A stretch of DNA of 64,000 bases from Bdellovibrio bacteriovorus str. Tiberius (GCF_000317895.1 NC_019567.1:620001-684000); one strand, 5' to 3'. Shown: positions 7,335-16,106, counted from the first letter of the stretch. A program made the numbers and translations. The notes: generated from the letters alone by a model not told the origin.

Positions 7335-8183
7335 ATGGAAAAAGCCAATGATCCCGTTCGCATCCTGAAGAAATCAACCGCGCGGAAACTTTTACCCGCC
7401 GTTGGCACCCATGATAATAAAGCCACCAGGGGCCGCAGCCTTTTGCTGGCGGGCAGTGCCCAGTACCCCGGAGCCGGGATTCTGGCCGCCCGCGGGGCTT
7501 TGCGCATGGGCAGTGGTTACGTGATGCTGGCCCCGCAAGGGGTGATGATTTCGTCTTTGGAAAATCCGGATTTTTTGGTTTTGGATCTTAAGAAAAACCA
7601 CTGGCAGCAGCAAAAGTTCGATGCGCTTTTGTGCGGTCCCGGTTTTGGCGTCAATGAATTCACCGCTGAGGTGATTCGTGATCTGAAAGCCCGTAATGTC
7701 GAGCGGGTGGTGCTGGATGCCGATGCCCTGACCGTGTGTGCGGAACAGGATCTGTTTCCATTGCCTGCAACCTGGATCGTCACACCTCATACCGGGGAGC
7801 TTGCGCGCTGCCTGGGGGTGGAGGCCGAAGAAATCGCCGGCAACCGCTATGGATTTATTCGCATTGCTCAGGAGCTGATGGGCTGCGTGGTTTTGCTGAA
7901 AGGCCCACAAACTTTGGTGGCCGGTCCCAACCGAGTCTTTGGAATTTCCACCGGAAACGCTGCCTTGGCGAAATCCGGAACCGGGGATGTGCTGGCGGGG
8001 GTTATAACGGCTTTGAGGGCGCAAAAGGTGCCCGCTTTAAGAGCAGCCCTGCTCGGAGCCTATGTTCATGGCGCCACCGCGAATCTGTGGAAGTCGCAAA
8101 AGCGCGATCTTTTAAGCATGACGGCGTCCGACGTGGTCGAATACTTGCCTCAGGTGCTCTATAAATTACGTGAGGAATTTTAG
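7335..8183 (+). CDS. nnrD: ADP/ATP-dependent NAD(P)H-hydrate dehydratase (YjeF C-terminal type)
   Basis: A 282-residue ribokinase-like protein that dehydrates damaged (6S)-NAD(P)HX back to NAD(P)H. It shows the family features AGSAQYPGAGILAARGALRM near the N-terminus, the Asp-containing segment VVLDADALTV, TPHTGELAR, and the catalytic SGTGDVLAGVI near residues 214-223. The N-terminal epimerase half present in fused YjeF proteins is absent, so the epimerase must be encoded elsewhere. The start at 7335 (MEKANDPVRI, AAGG just upstream) is preferred to longer frames that run antisense into map. Confidence 0.92.
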   Translation: MEKANDPVRILKKSTARKLLPAVGTHDNKATRGRSLLLAGSAQYPGAGILAARGALRMGSGYVMLAPQGVMISSLENPDFLVLDLKKNHWQQQKFDALLCGPGFGVNEFTAEVIRDLKARNVERVVLDADALTVCAEQDLFPLPATWIVTPHTGELARCLGVEAEEIAGNRYGFIRIAQELMGCVVLLKGPQTLVAGPNRVFGISTGNAALAKSGTGDVLAGVITALRAQKVPALRAALLGAYVHGATANLWKSQKRDLLSMTASDVVEYLPQVLYKLREEF

Positions 8184-8273
8184 AAAAAACTACCTGCCCC
8201 GTTCCATAACAAAAGCATGACTTTCCTTTTCCCTCTTGGGCGGGTACAACCTGCCGAAACTTTGGGGGATTTA

Positions 8274-9212
8274 ATGACTAAAGGGCTTTTGTTCGCAGCG
8301 GTGCTGGGTCTTTCGTTGGCAGCCAACGCACAGACTTCTTCTACAACTCTTTCCACTCCATCTGTGGAATCCGGAACTCAGAAAACAACCACTTCTGTGG
8401 GCGACGTTCTGAAAAACAAAAAATTCGAAGACGACAAAGACATCACTGATTCCAAATTGAAAGCGGAATCCGGTTCATTGTCCCGTTACTCTTTGAAGTT
8501 CTCTTTGTCTTACTTCGGTCCTCCAATCGGCGATCTTGACAGCAAGTTGCAGCCCAATCCGGATGGTTCTATCGGTGTGAATCAGGTTTCCCTGAGCGGT
8601 TCCATCAGCGGTCGTTACCGTTTGGATTCCAAAGCGGCGATCAGCGCGGGCACGGGTATCAACGTTTTGACTCCGTTCCAGGGTGCTGAGCGCACGGATG
8701 TTAAAACTCCATTCATCAGCTATGACCGCAATGCGCGTTTGGGCGATGTTCAGGTTCGTAACTCTTACGGTGCTTCCCTGACGACAGTTCCAAACTTCCG
8801 TGACGTGGGTCAGTACTCTTCTCTTTCTTATGACAACTCTCTGGTTTACAACATCGGTTCTTCCGGTGTGGCCGTGGGTCTGGATACAGGCTTGAGCGTG
8901 TTCTTGTATGAGCGCGGTTATGAGCCAAAAGACGGTAAGGCTTCCCGTTACCACCTGGGTTTCTACCCACAAGTGAAATACAACTTCTCTGATAAATTGA
9001 ATGTGTACACTTCTGTGGCGATGAACTTCTGGAATCCACGTTACCGCGATGGCGAGATGGATTTGCTGAACAAAACCCTGAGCGGCCGTGTGGGTATGGG
9101 GTATGCGTTTTCTCGTGACATCTACTTTGCACCTTACCTGAATTACTACCCTAAGGATGCTCGTACCGAGTCCACGACTCTGAGCTTCTCCACGATCTTC
9201 TCGATCCTGTAG
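8274..9212 (+). CDS. Outer-membrane beta-barrel protein, unknown function
   Basis: A 312-residue protein with signal peptide (MTKGLLFAAVLGLSLAANAQ). After a Ser/Thr-rich and charged stretch of about 60 residues, the rest alternates polar and aromatic residues in repeated amphipathic strands (for example YSLKFSLSYFGPP, SGSISGRYRLDS, FSDKLNVYTSVAMNFW) and ends in a strand closing FSTIFSIL, consistent with a porin-like barrel. The specific family is not recognised. The ATG at 8274 is preferred because GGGGGA lies a few bases upstream and it begins the signal peptide. Confidence 0.75.
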   Translation: MTKGLLFAAVLGLSLAANAQTSSTTLSTPSVESGTQKTTTSVGDVLKNKKFEDDKDITDSKLKAESGSLSRYSLKFSLSYFGPPIGDLDSKLQPNPDGSIGVNQVSLSGSISGRYRLDSKAAISAGTGINVLTPFQGAERTDVKTPFISYDRNARLGDVQVRNSYGASLTTVPNFRDVGQYSSLSYDNSLVYNIGSSGVAVGLDTGLSVFLYERGYEPKDGKASRYHLGFYPQVKYNFSDKLNVYTSVAMNFWNPRYRDGEMDLLNKTLSGRVGMGYAFSRDIYFAPYLNYYPKDARTESTTLSFSTIFSIL

Positions 9213-9235
9213 TTTCAGACGGCATTTTAAAAAAC

Positions 9236-9273
9236 AAAAAAACCAGGGCGCCTTAATCGCTCTGGTTTTTTTA
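9236..9273. terminator. Intrinsic terminator
   Basis: AACCAGGGCG (9241-9250) pairs with CGCTCTGGTT (9258-9267), one G-T pair included, followed by a T run. An A-rich flank makes it possibly bidirectional. Confidence 0.88.
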
Positions 9274-9306
9274 TTTAATCACCAATCAAAAATCTGATCT
9301 TGTCAC

Positions 9307-9396
9307 TTAAGGCGGACCCGTCTCTGTCAGGAGAGCCAATTCACGAATCTCCCGGTTCCAGATATATTCCTTACGTACGACATGCTTTTTAGCCAT
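9307..9396 (-). CDS. Candidate small protein of 29 residues
   Basis: A short open frame begins MAKKHVVRKEYIWNREIREL and ends with Pro-Pro before TAA. Two independent signals support it: AAAGGAG lies 7 nt before the ATG, and a sigma-28-like promoter (9439-9465) points at it with a leader of about 35 nt. It is basic at the N-terminus and has no signal peptide. A 14-codon frame starting at 9433 ends across its start codon and could act as a leader peptide. It may instead be part of a small RNA. No homology is claimed. Confidence 0.4.
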   Translation of the reverse strand: MAKKHVVRKEYIWNREIRELALLTETGPP

Positions 9397-9438
9397 TCAA
9401 GGCTCCTTTCGCAGAACCTAACCTGAGGTTCATAAAAC

Positions 9439-9465
9439 TTATCGGCCAGACCTTTGGATAGTTGA
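9439..9465 (-). promoter_or_regulatory. Sigma-28-like promoter, TCAA-N15-GCCGATAA
   Basis: On the minus strand TCAA (9465-9462) lies exactly 15 nt before a perfect GCCGATAA (9446-9439). The rest of the gap between the terminator at 9273 and the Nudix gene stop at 9592 holds the candidate 29-residue ORF and no other feature I can support. Confidence 0.5.
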
Positions 9466-9591
9466 GCGACTTTTTTTAAATTCTGGAAAAAACCGAACGT
9501 CGTCCAATCGTGAGACGTGAAAAGCGCCGCTGTACGAGCGAAAAAAGGGGTGTCGTTCTTTTTGACGATCAGGGGTGAGACAATTTGATGG

Positions 9592-10188
9592 TTATTTGTT
9601 CGCGGCTGCCAGAACTTCGAGCAGATTCAGGGTCATCATGTACGACAATCCCCACAGTGGCGGCTCACGATCCAGATACACGGCAGGAAGCTCCAGGCCG
9701 ATATTATCCCGCTGCAGACGGTAGGTGGTCTTTCTTTGTGGATTCTGGATTTCTTTCAGCGGAATCCAGAAAAAATCAGCCACTTCAGTCGGATCCAGCA
9801 CAATATTGAAATCACGCTCGGTGAAAAACACAAACGGGCGGATATAAAAATCCAGCATCGTTCCGGCCTTGCGTGCCTGGATGTCGTTCAGGCGACCCAG
9901 CAGTTCCGGATTGGTCAGAGCAATGCCGACTTCTTCCTGCGTTTCGCGTAGGGCGGCATCCAGATCGGTTTTGTCGGTGTCTTCGCGTTTGCCGCCGGGA
10001 AAAGCCAGCTGTCCTGACCAGCGGTCAGATTCGCTGAAGGCCCTCTGGATAAAACCCAGCTGCAGATTTTCGAAAGAATCCCCGCGCAGGATCAAGGCCA
10101 CGCAGGCATGGCGACCCAGCTGCGTGGAAAGGTCCACGGGCATGGTCAGGTTGATGGTGGAATAAAGAGATTCTTTGAGGGAGCTCAT
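9592..10188 (-). CDS. CoA-type Nudix hydrolase (NudL-like)
   Basis: A 198-residue protein with the extended signature of coenzyme A pyrophosphatases: WSGQLAFPGGKRED followed by the Nudix box ending RETQEEVGI (residues about 65-89). As in other CoA Nudix enzymes, the box starts with Asp-rich spacing rather than the standard early Glu. The predicted reaction is hydrolysis of CoA to phosphopantetheine and 3',5'-ADP; other acyl-CoA substrates are possible. The start is notable: a perfect 12-bp inverted repeat (10172-10202) puts the Shine-Dalgarno sequence in a stem and the ATG in its loop, suggesting translational control. Confidence 0.88.
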   Translation of the reverse strand: MSSLKESLYSTINLTMPVDLSTQLGRHACVALILRGDSFENLQLGFIQRAFSESDRWSGQLAFPGGKREDTDKTDLDAALRETQEEVGIALTNPELLGRLNDIQARKAGTMLDFYIRPFVFFTERDFNIVLDPTEVADFFWIPLKEIQNPQRKTTYRLQRDNIGLELPAVYLDREPPLWGLSYMMTLNLLEVLAAANK

Positions 10189-10202
10189 GACTCCCTCAAA
10201 GA
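10172..10202 (-). promoter_or_regulatory. Start-codon hairpin of the Nudix gene
   Basis: TCTTTGAGGGAG (10172-10183) and CTCCCTCAAAGA (10191-10202) form a perfect 12-bp stem around a 7-nt loop. On the minus strand the loop reads TCATGAG and holds the ATG, one arm holds the Shine-Dalgarno GAGGGAG, and the other arm codes for residues 3-6. The mRNA stem would hide the ribosome binding site. Confidence 0.65.
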
Positions 10203-10218
10203 TAACCGGAAATACGAA

Positions 10219-10638
10219 CTAGCGGCAAGATCTGCGCGACACGGTCTCGTTCTTTTGATTGCAGGAAGTGATGCGGCAGTTGGAATAGCGATAGTGGCAA
10301 CGGTCAATGGCTTCACGTTCAGCCTGGTACTGGGATGGGCTGGTGGATTCGATGGTCATGCGGTATCCGCGATAATCGACACCTTCAGCGGTGCAGGAAT
10401 AGTATTTGGCAGAACAGGTTTCGATACAGTTGCCATGTTTTTTCAGACACTCTCGACAATCACCGTGTCCAGACCAATGTTCTTCCCAGCCATCATCAGA
10501 AGCTGAGCAAGTGACTTGCAGACGACCAGAGCCGGGACGATCCCCGGGGCGGTCGGGTTTGATCCAACCCAATATATCCGCGGCAAACGCGTTCATCGTG
10601 AACAGACAGATCATTGCAAAAGTCATTAGTGGTTTCAT
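10219..10638 (-). CDS. Cys-rich secreted protein
   Basis: A 139-residue protein with signal peptide (MKPLMTFAMICLFTMNAFAA). The mature part carries at least ten Cys, including CRECLKKHGNCIETCSAKYY, suggesting several disulfides and export from the cytoplasm. No known family is recognised. The start at 10638 is chosen because AAGGAGGG lies just upstream; a longer frame to 10782 lacks such a signal. It sits between the Nudix and hemolysin-III genes on the same strand. Confidence 0.75.
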   Translation of the reverse strand: MKPLMTFAMICLFTMNAFAADILGWIKPDRPGDRPGSGRLQVTCSASDDGWEEHWSGHGDCRECLKKHGNCIETCSAKYYSCTAEGVDYRGYRMTIESTSPSQYQAEREAIDRCHYRYSNCRITSCNQKNETVSRRSCR

Positions 10639-10715
10639 TTTCCCTCCTTGAATAGGTACGAAGGGAAATATTTCAAAGTTGGTGCCAGCCCGGTCAGGGT
10701 CAATGTGACACTTAC

Positions 10716-11363
10716 TTATATCAGATAGAACAAGATGCAGAAGTACTGACACGCACTTCCGCCCAGGACAAACAGATGCCAAATACCATGGAAGTGTTTG
10801 ACCTTTTCATCATACAAAAAGAATCCGATGCCACCCGTATACAGCAACCCGCCCAGTGCCAGCCAGAAAATTCCTGTCGCCGGTAATGCCGCCGTCAGGG
10901 GTTTCATTGCGACAACGACAAGCCATCCCATCAATACATAAATAATCATCGAAGGGATGCGCGTGCGATGTGACAGCGTCAGTTCGTAGGTGATGCCCAG
11001 AAGTGCCAGTGCCCAGTTGATACCAAACAGCCACCAGCCCCATGGACCGCGCAAAGTGATCAGAGTGAAGGGAGTGTAAGTTCCGGCGATCAAAAGATAG
11101 ATGGCGATATGATCCAGTTTCTGGAAGATCTGTTTCGAGCGTCCTTGGAAACTGTGATACAGCGTCGAGATGGTATAGAGCAAAACCAGCATACCACCAT
11201 AAACACTGGTGGCCACGATTTTCCAGATATCACCAGTGATGGTAGCCAGGGTGATCAGGACAGAGGTGCCTGCCACCGACAGAGCGGCGCCAATCAAGTG
11301 GGTGATGCTGTTAAAGCGTTCGCCGTGATAGATAAGGACCTCCCGATTTTTCCAGCATAACAT
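10716..11363 (-). CDS. Hemolysin III / PAQR-family membrane protein
   Basis: A 215-residue protein with about seven membrane segments and the family's conserved polar residues: an early Glu-Arg-Asn segment (GERFNSITHLIGA), YHS with LDHIAIYLLIAGTYTP, and the C-terminal FHGIWHLFVLGG. This is the YqfA/HlyIII (TIGR01065) group, related to eukaryotic PAQR receptors; the His/Asp residues are thought to bind zinc. Despite the name, haemolytic activity is rarely shown. The ATG at 11363 is used, but GGGAGG lies about 20 nt inside the frame, so the true start may be slightly downstream. Confidence 0.9.
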   Translation of the reverse strand: MLCWKNREVLIYHGERFNSITHLIGAALSVAGTSVLITLATITGDIWKIVATSVYGGMLVLLYTISTLYHSFQGRSKQIFQKLDHIAIYLLIAGTYTPFTLITLRGPWGWWLFGINWALALLGITYELTLSHRTRIPSMIIYVLMGWLVVVAMKPLTAALPATGIFWLALGGLLYTGGIGFFLYDEKVKHFHGIWHLFVLGGSACQYFCILFYLI

Positions 11364-11429
11364 GGATGCCAGTAAAACGAGAGGTCAAGATTTGATGAAA
11401 GCCGAACGAGAAAGTTAGGGAAACTCTGT

Positions 11430-12629
11430 TTAAGCTTTGCGGCGGTACATGATCGCCCATGAAATCAAACAGATCAGCGCGCCAAAATAATATGGTGCGC
11501 CGGGGAGGTAGAGAGCACCTTCCTGATTCGAAGAGAAATGTGCGAACAGTTTTGTTGTCACCAGTGGAGTGATGATCGCGGCCAGGCTGGAAAGACTGAC
11601 CAAAGACCCTTGCAGCTCGCCTTGTTCCTGCGGTGGTGTTTTTTGACTGATCAAAGACTGCAATGCAGGAGGGGAGGTCCAGAAGACCGCTGACAAAATC
11701 AGAATCGCATACATCATCCATCCCTCGGTGGCCAAACCAAAGAAGATAAATGAAATCGCATAACCAAACGAACCGATCACCACCGTGCGGTGTTCACCGA
11801 ACTTGGGGATCACCAGTCGGGTCAGCCAGCCTTGGGCAATGGCGGATAAAATTCCCACGACGGCCAAAGACAAACCGACTTGAGCTGTTGTCCAGCCGTA
11901 CCGGGTTTCCGTGTACAACGTCCAGATGGAAGGATGTGTCTGACCTGCCAGCTGGAAGAAGAAGTAAACCAGCAACAGAGCTAACAGATGTTTAGAGCGC
12001 AGAATTCCCACCAGCGAATAAAGCGGATTGGTACGACGCAAGTCGATTTTGCGTCGCATGTTTTTTGGAAGTGATTCCGGCAGAACGAACAAACCAAAGA
12101 AGAAATTCAGCAGATTCAAGCCTGCTGCCACCAGGAACGGATACTCAGGCCCCAAGTGCCCCAAAAGTCCCCCGATAGCCGGGCCGATAATAAAGCCCAA
12201 TCCAAAGGCGGCGCCCACCATCCCGAAGTTGGCCGAACGATTTTCATCATTACTGACGTCGGCAATGTAAGCCATCGCCACGGTGATGTTGGCTCCTGTC
12301 AGGCCGGCGATGATTCGTCCGGCAAAAAGGATCTCAAGCGTGGGAGCATAAGCCATCAGGATATAGTCAAAGCCCGCCACCAAAAGTGAAATCAACAATA
12401 CGGATCGGCGACCGAAGCGGTCCGACAAGGCCCCCAAAAGTGGCGAGGCCAGAAACTGCATCAACGCATAAATCGAAATGAAATAGCCAAAGTATTCCGT
12501 GACCGAGGTTTCACTGGATACAAAACGGCGCATGATGTCCGGAAGGGACGGGATCACCAAACCCAGTCCGATCATGTCCAAAGTCACGGTGATAAAAATA
12601 AACCAGATGCCTGCAGTTTTCTTTGTCAT
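11430..12629 (-). CDS. TCR/Tet-type MFS efflux transporter
   Basis: A 399-residue major facilitator protein with twelve predicted membrane segments. It shows the motif A region GALSDRFGRRSVLL between segments 2 and 3 and the antiporter-type glycine-rich segment GAAFGLGFIIGPAIGG in segment 5, as in TetA-like drug:H+ antiporters. The drug or metabolite exported is unknown. The start at 12629 (MTKKTAGIWFIF) is chosen at the beginning of the first membrane segment; the longer frame to 12710 would run into the divergent antiporter gene start. Those two genes share a 79-bp promoter region. Confidence 0.9.
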   Translation of the reverse strand: MTKKTAGIWFIFITVTLDMIGLGLVIPSLPDIMRRFVSSETSVTEYFGYFISIYALMQFLASPLLGALSDRFGRRSVLLISLLVAGFDYILMAYAPTLEILFAGRIIAGLTGANITVAMAYIADVSNDENRSANFGMVGAAFGLGFIIGPAIGGLLGHLGPEYPFLVAAGLNLLNFFFGLFVLPESLPKNMRRKIDLRRTNPLYSLVGILRSKHLLALLLVYFFFQLAGQTHPSIWTLYTETRYGWTTAQVGLSLAVVGILSAIAQGWLTRLVIPKFGEHRTVVIGSFGYAISFIFFGLATEGWMMYAILILSAVFWTSPPALQSLISQKTPPQEQGELQGSLVSLSSLAAIITPLVTTKLFAHFSSNQEGALYLPGAPYYFGALICLISWAIMYRRKA

Positions 12630-12708
12630 AGGCCCCAGCCTAAAAGATCGTTCCCGGCTTGTCACAGGAATCTTGCCGGGATCAAAACAGCTTGATACCT
12701 TCGTTAAC

Positions 12709-14526
12709 ATGATTTTACATGAGCAGCTTCTGCAGATTCTTGCGTTCCTTGGTTTTTCCGTCGTTCTTGTTTCATTGTTTCAAAAGCTGGGCTTGGGAAC
12801 CATTCTGGGTTATCTGGCGGCCGGGATTTTGATTGGTCCTTTGGGATGGGGATTGATTTCGGACTTCCATTTTGTGCAAACCATTGCGGAATTTGGCGTG
12901 GTCTTCCTGCTCTTTATTATTGGTTTGGAGCTTCAGCCTAAAAAACTATGGGGCTTGCGAAAAACCCTGTTGGGTTTCGGTGGCTTGCAGATCCTGTTCT
13001 GTACCGTGGTTTTCACCCTGGCGGGACATCAGCTGGGGATTTCCTGGGCCAGCGCTGCCGTGGTGGGTTTTGCCCTGTCACTGTCTTCCACGGCGTTTGC
13101 ATTGCAAAGCCTGTCTGAAAGAAAAGTTTTAAACACCGAATTTGGTCGCGCTTCTTTTGCGATCCTGCTGATGCAGGACGTGGTGGCCATTCCGGCCTTG
13201 GCAGTGATTCCAAGTCTGGGACTGGTGACAGCTTCCACCCGTGAAGTGAACTGGGGCGGGGCCCTGGCGATCTTTATCGGTTTGGCCTTGGGCAGCCGTA
13301 TTTTGATGGGCCGATTCCTGCAAGTGGTGGCCGAAACCCGCAGCCGTGAGCTGTTCACTGGGGTGACGTTGTTGACGGTGATCGGCGTGGCCTTCTTGAT
13401 GGAAAGCGTGGGCCTGTCCATGGCTTTGGGGGCCTTCCTGGCCGGGGTGCTGTTGTCTGAATCTGAATATCGTCACGAACTGGAAGCCGATCTTGAACCT
13501 TTCAAAGGTTTGCTGATGGGTCTGTTCTTTGTTTCCGTGGGCATGTCCGTGAAGCTGTCACTGCTGATCCAGAATCCAGGGCTGATTCTGGGGATCACCG
13601 TGGGTTACATGGTGCTGAAAGGCTTCCTGATTTACGGCGTGGGCCGTGTGATGAAGCTTCACCGTCCGGCTTCCAATAATCTGGCCGTCTATCTGGTGCA
13701 AGGCGGGGAGTTCGCCTTTGTGATCTTCGGGGTTGGTCAGAGTGCGCAGGTGCTTTCGCCGGAATGGACTCAACGGTTCACCTTGGTGGTGACTCTTTCC
13801 ATGATCGCAAGCCCGATCATCATTGTGCTGAATGAAAAGATTCAGGCCATGATTGCCTGCAAGACTCCGGCCGGGGGGCCGCAGTACGACAAGATTGATG
13901 AAGCGGACAATGGCAATACGGTGATCATCGCAGGTTTTGGCCGGGTCGGTCAGATCTTTGGCCGTATTCTGCGCACGCAGAATGTGAAATTCACCGCGAT
14001 TGAACATGACACTGAACAAATCGACATGCTTCGCCGCTTTGGCAACAAGGTTTATTACGGAGATGCTTCCCGCCCCGAGATTCTGGAGGCGGCAGGTATT
14101 AAAAATGCGAAGTACTTTGTACTGGCGGTGGACGATGTTGAGACCTCGAACAACATCGCGCAGATTCTGCACACCGATTACCCGCATGTGAAAGTCTTTG
14201 CCCGGTCCCGCAACCGTCAGCACACGTTTGATCTGATGGAAGCTGGCGTGACCCATGTTCGCCGTGAAACGATTGATTCCAGCGTGGCGCTTTCTGAACA
14301 GTTGCTGGTGGCGATGGGAACCCCAGCCAAACGCGCGCATGAGATCATCGAGCGCTTCCGTCTGCACGATGAACTGATGTTGCAAGAACAATTCAAGGTT
14401 CGTCACGATCAGAAGTCCTTTATCGACGTTTCCCGCCAGGCGACCCAGCAGCTGGCTCAGGTCCTTAAAGAGGACGCGGAAAAGACATATATTGATCCTC
14501 AGCACCCGCCAGAGGCCTCTAAATAA
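12709..14526 (+). CDS. KefB/KefC-type cation:proton antiporter with RCK domain
   Basis: A 605-residue inner-membrane protein. Residues 1-380 are a CPA2-type exchanger with 12-13 membrane segments, including GYLAAGILIGPLG and AFLAGVLLSESEYRHELEADL followed by GLLMGLFFVSVGM, the hallmark of Kef proteins. Residues about 400-520 form a TrkA-N/RCK nucleotide-binding domain (VIIAGFGRVGQIFGRIL, and AIEHD ending the second strand). Kef systems release K+ in exchange for H+ and are gated by glutathione adducts in E. coli; that gating is not shown here and no KefF/KefG partner gene is adjacent. Confidence 0.92.
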   Translation: MILHEQLLQILAFLGFSVVLVSLFQKLGLGTILGYLAAGILIGPLGWGLISDFHFVQTIAEFGVVFLLFIIGLELQPKKLWGLRKTLLGFGGLQILFCTVVFTLAGHQLGISWASAAVVGFALSLSSTAFALQSLSERKVLNTEFGRASFAILLMQDVVAIPALAVIPSLGLVTASTREVNWGGALAIFIGLALGSRILMGRFLQVVAETRSRELFTGVTLLTVIGVAFLMESVGLSMALGAFLAGVLLSESEYRHELEADLEPFKGLLMGLFFVSVGMSVKLSLLIQNPGLILGITVGYMVLKGFLIYGVGRVMKLHRPASNNLAVYLVQGGEFAFVIFGVGQSAQVLSPEWTQRFTLVVTLSMIASPIIIVLNEKIQAMIACKTPAGGPQYDKIDEADNGNTVIIAGFGRVGQIFGRILRTQNVKFTAIEHDTEQIDMLRRFGNKVYYGDASRPEILEAAGIKNAKYFVLAVDDVETSNNIAQILHTDYPHVKVFARSRNRQHTFDLMEAGVTHVRRETIDSSVALSEQLLVAMGTPAKRAHEIIERFRLHDELMLQEQFKVRHDQKSFIDVSRQATQQLAQVLKEDAEKTYIDPQHPPEASK

Positions 14527-14583
14527 TTATTTAACCGACCGAAGCCCTGCTTGGTTCCTATTAATAGGAACAGGAGGGCACGG

Positions 14584-14823
14584 ATGCGCTTCTTAATAAT
14601 TTCACTGATTTTAATGTCTGCTTCGTTATCCCAAGCTGAGGTTCAGGGATTCAACGAAATGATCAAGGAAGCCTCAGTCAGCGAAAAGATTCTGCGCAAA
14701 AGGTTGCTCAGAATTCTGAATAGCTCGGAAGTGGCGATTGCCGCCAACGAACAAGCCCAGGAACAGCTTCAAAAAAGCCCCTCCCAGGATTTTGAAGTGA
14801 AACTGGTGCGAGTGAATCAATAA
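14584..14823 (+). CDS. Small secreted protein, 79 residues
   Basis: A signal peptide (MRFLIISLILMSASLSQAEV) is followed by about 60 charged, helix-prone residues; no domain is recognised. AGGAGG lies 7 nt upstream of the ATG at 14584, which decides the start against an earlier in-frame GTG at 14551. It follows the antiporter gene by 57 nt and ends in front of a strong terminator. Confidence 0.7.
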   Translation: MRFLIISLILMSASLSQAEVQGFNEMIKEASVSEKILRKRLLRILNSSEVAIAANEQAQEQLQKSPSQDFEVKLVRVNQ

Positions 14824-14836
14824 GTTATCCCCCGAA

Positions 14837-14866
14837 AGACCGCCATCCCCCGGCGGTCTTTTTTTT
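14837..14866 (+). terminator. Intrinsic terminator
   Basis: AGACCGCC (14837-14844) pairs with GGCGGTCT (14852-14859), followed by eight T. Confidence 0.9.
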
Positions 14867-14989
14867 GGCCTTGTGAAAAAGGTCCATCTCCTTCGTTGTC
14901 GGCCCGCCTTCTCGCTCCGACGTGCTTGGAGCACGCCTGCGCTGCGAGGGCAGGCTTCCGCCTCGGACTTGAGCCCTTTTGACAAGGCC
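14867..14989. repeat. Long structured palindromic element, REP-like
   Basis: Outer arms GGCCTTGTGAAAAAGG (14867-14882) and CCTTTTGACAAGGCC (14975-14989) pair with one mismatch and a bulge. Inside are further complementary pieces, including CGTGCT-TGG-AGCACG and GC-rich arms around CTCGC/GCGAG. It fills the gap between convergent genes. It could be an interspersed repeat or a structured RNA. Confidence 0.5.
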
Positions 14990-15011
14990 ACAGTTCTGAT
15001 AGGTGATCTTT

Positions 15012-16106
15012 TTAGTAGATGTCTTTGTAGAAGACCCGTTCTGGGTTGTTTGATTCTAATTTAATTACTTTGAAATAGATGCGTCCGATTTCGCGGCCGT
15101 CGGTGGTTTCCACGCTGATGCGCCAGTCACCGGCAGAATAGTTTTGCTTTGAGGCAAAACCGCGATAGCCGTTTTTACGGCCTCCGGTGATGTTCATGGG
15201 GATCTTGTCGGTGGTTTGCCAGCCGCGAACGGGATCTTTGTAATACCAGTGCAGGATCACGGAATCACTGAATCTTGCCGGGGAAAAGATCTCGGCAAAG
15301 AAGTAAACTGTGTCACCGGGTTCAGCATAGAATTCCTGATCCCCGCGGCGCCAGAATCTCCATGAAGCCTGTTCGTGGGACAGGATGTATTTGCCTTCGG
15401 ATTTTTCCACGCTGTGATAGATGCCCATGTTCTGAATCGACAGCGGCACCGGTGGAATCCAGCCCACCAGATAGAAAGCCAGAAACAGCGTTAAAATTGT
15501 AGCGCCCGGAAGCAGCAGATACTTCTGCAACATACGCTGGTCCTGGATTTTTCTTTTCAGCAGCAGGAACGCCCCATAGATCGCAACCCCCGTGAAGGCA
15601 ATCGCCAGCAGGAACGGGAACAGCCCGACAAACCCCAGAATCACCGGGATCGTCATGGAAAAGAATGAAAACACGCAGATCACATACAAGCCGATCTTGA
15701 TGTTGATCTCGCTGCGCTGAACCCGCTTCATTTCATTGGCGACCATCAGACCCATCAGCAGGGCGACAAAGACCGCCGACGAAAACAGCGATGCACTTTT
15801 CAGGAAGAACAGCGAATACACACTAAGCAGGCTTCCCAGCAGGAAGTGCACGATCAGTTGGCGGTAATCCCAGACTTTTTCCAGACGACGGGAAGGCTGA
15901 AACAGCCCATGAGTGAACAGGAAGTCATAGTAAAGCACGGATCCCAGAATCAGCAGATAGATGATTTGTTGGGAAATACCCAACAGATCATCAATGGCCG
16001 AAAGGGTCAGGATATCAAAGAAGAAACCCCCCAGGAAAAAGCCGATGTCGACCTTGATTTCGTTTTCTTCATAGAATTTTAACAGGCGCTCTTTAAGTTC
16101 GGTCAT
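15012..16106 (-). CDS. Membrane protein with C-terminal DUF2914 domain
   Basis: A 364-residue protein. Residues about 20-235 contain some seven or eight hydrophobic segments. The last 100 residues fit DUF2914: strands ending SDSVILHWYYKDPVRGW, then TGGRKNGYRGFASKQNYSAG and DWRISVETTDGREIGRIYF. The DUF2914 domain would lie on the periplasmic side after the last membrane segment. The function of this domain family is not established. The gene is single, on the minus strand, divergent from the secreted protein gene at 16212. Confidence 0.8.
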   Translation of the reverse strand: MTELKERLLKFYEENEIKVDIGFFLGGFFFDILTLSAIDDLLGISQQIIYLLILGSVLYYDFLFTHGLFQPSRRLEKVWDYRQLIVHFLLGSLLSVYSLFFLKSASLFSSAVFVALLMGLMVANEMKRVQRSEINIKIGLYVICVFSFFSMTIPVILGFVGLFPFLLAIAFTGVAIYGAFLLLKRKIQDQRMLQKYLLLPGATILTLFLAFYLVGWIPPVPLSIQNMGIYHSVEKSEGKYILSHEQASWRFWRRGDQEFYAEPGDTVYFFAEIFSPARFSDSVILHWYYKDPVRGWQTTDKIPMNITGGRKNGYRGFASKQNYSAGDWRISVETTDGREIGRIYFKVIKLESNNPERVFYKDIY

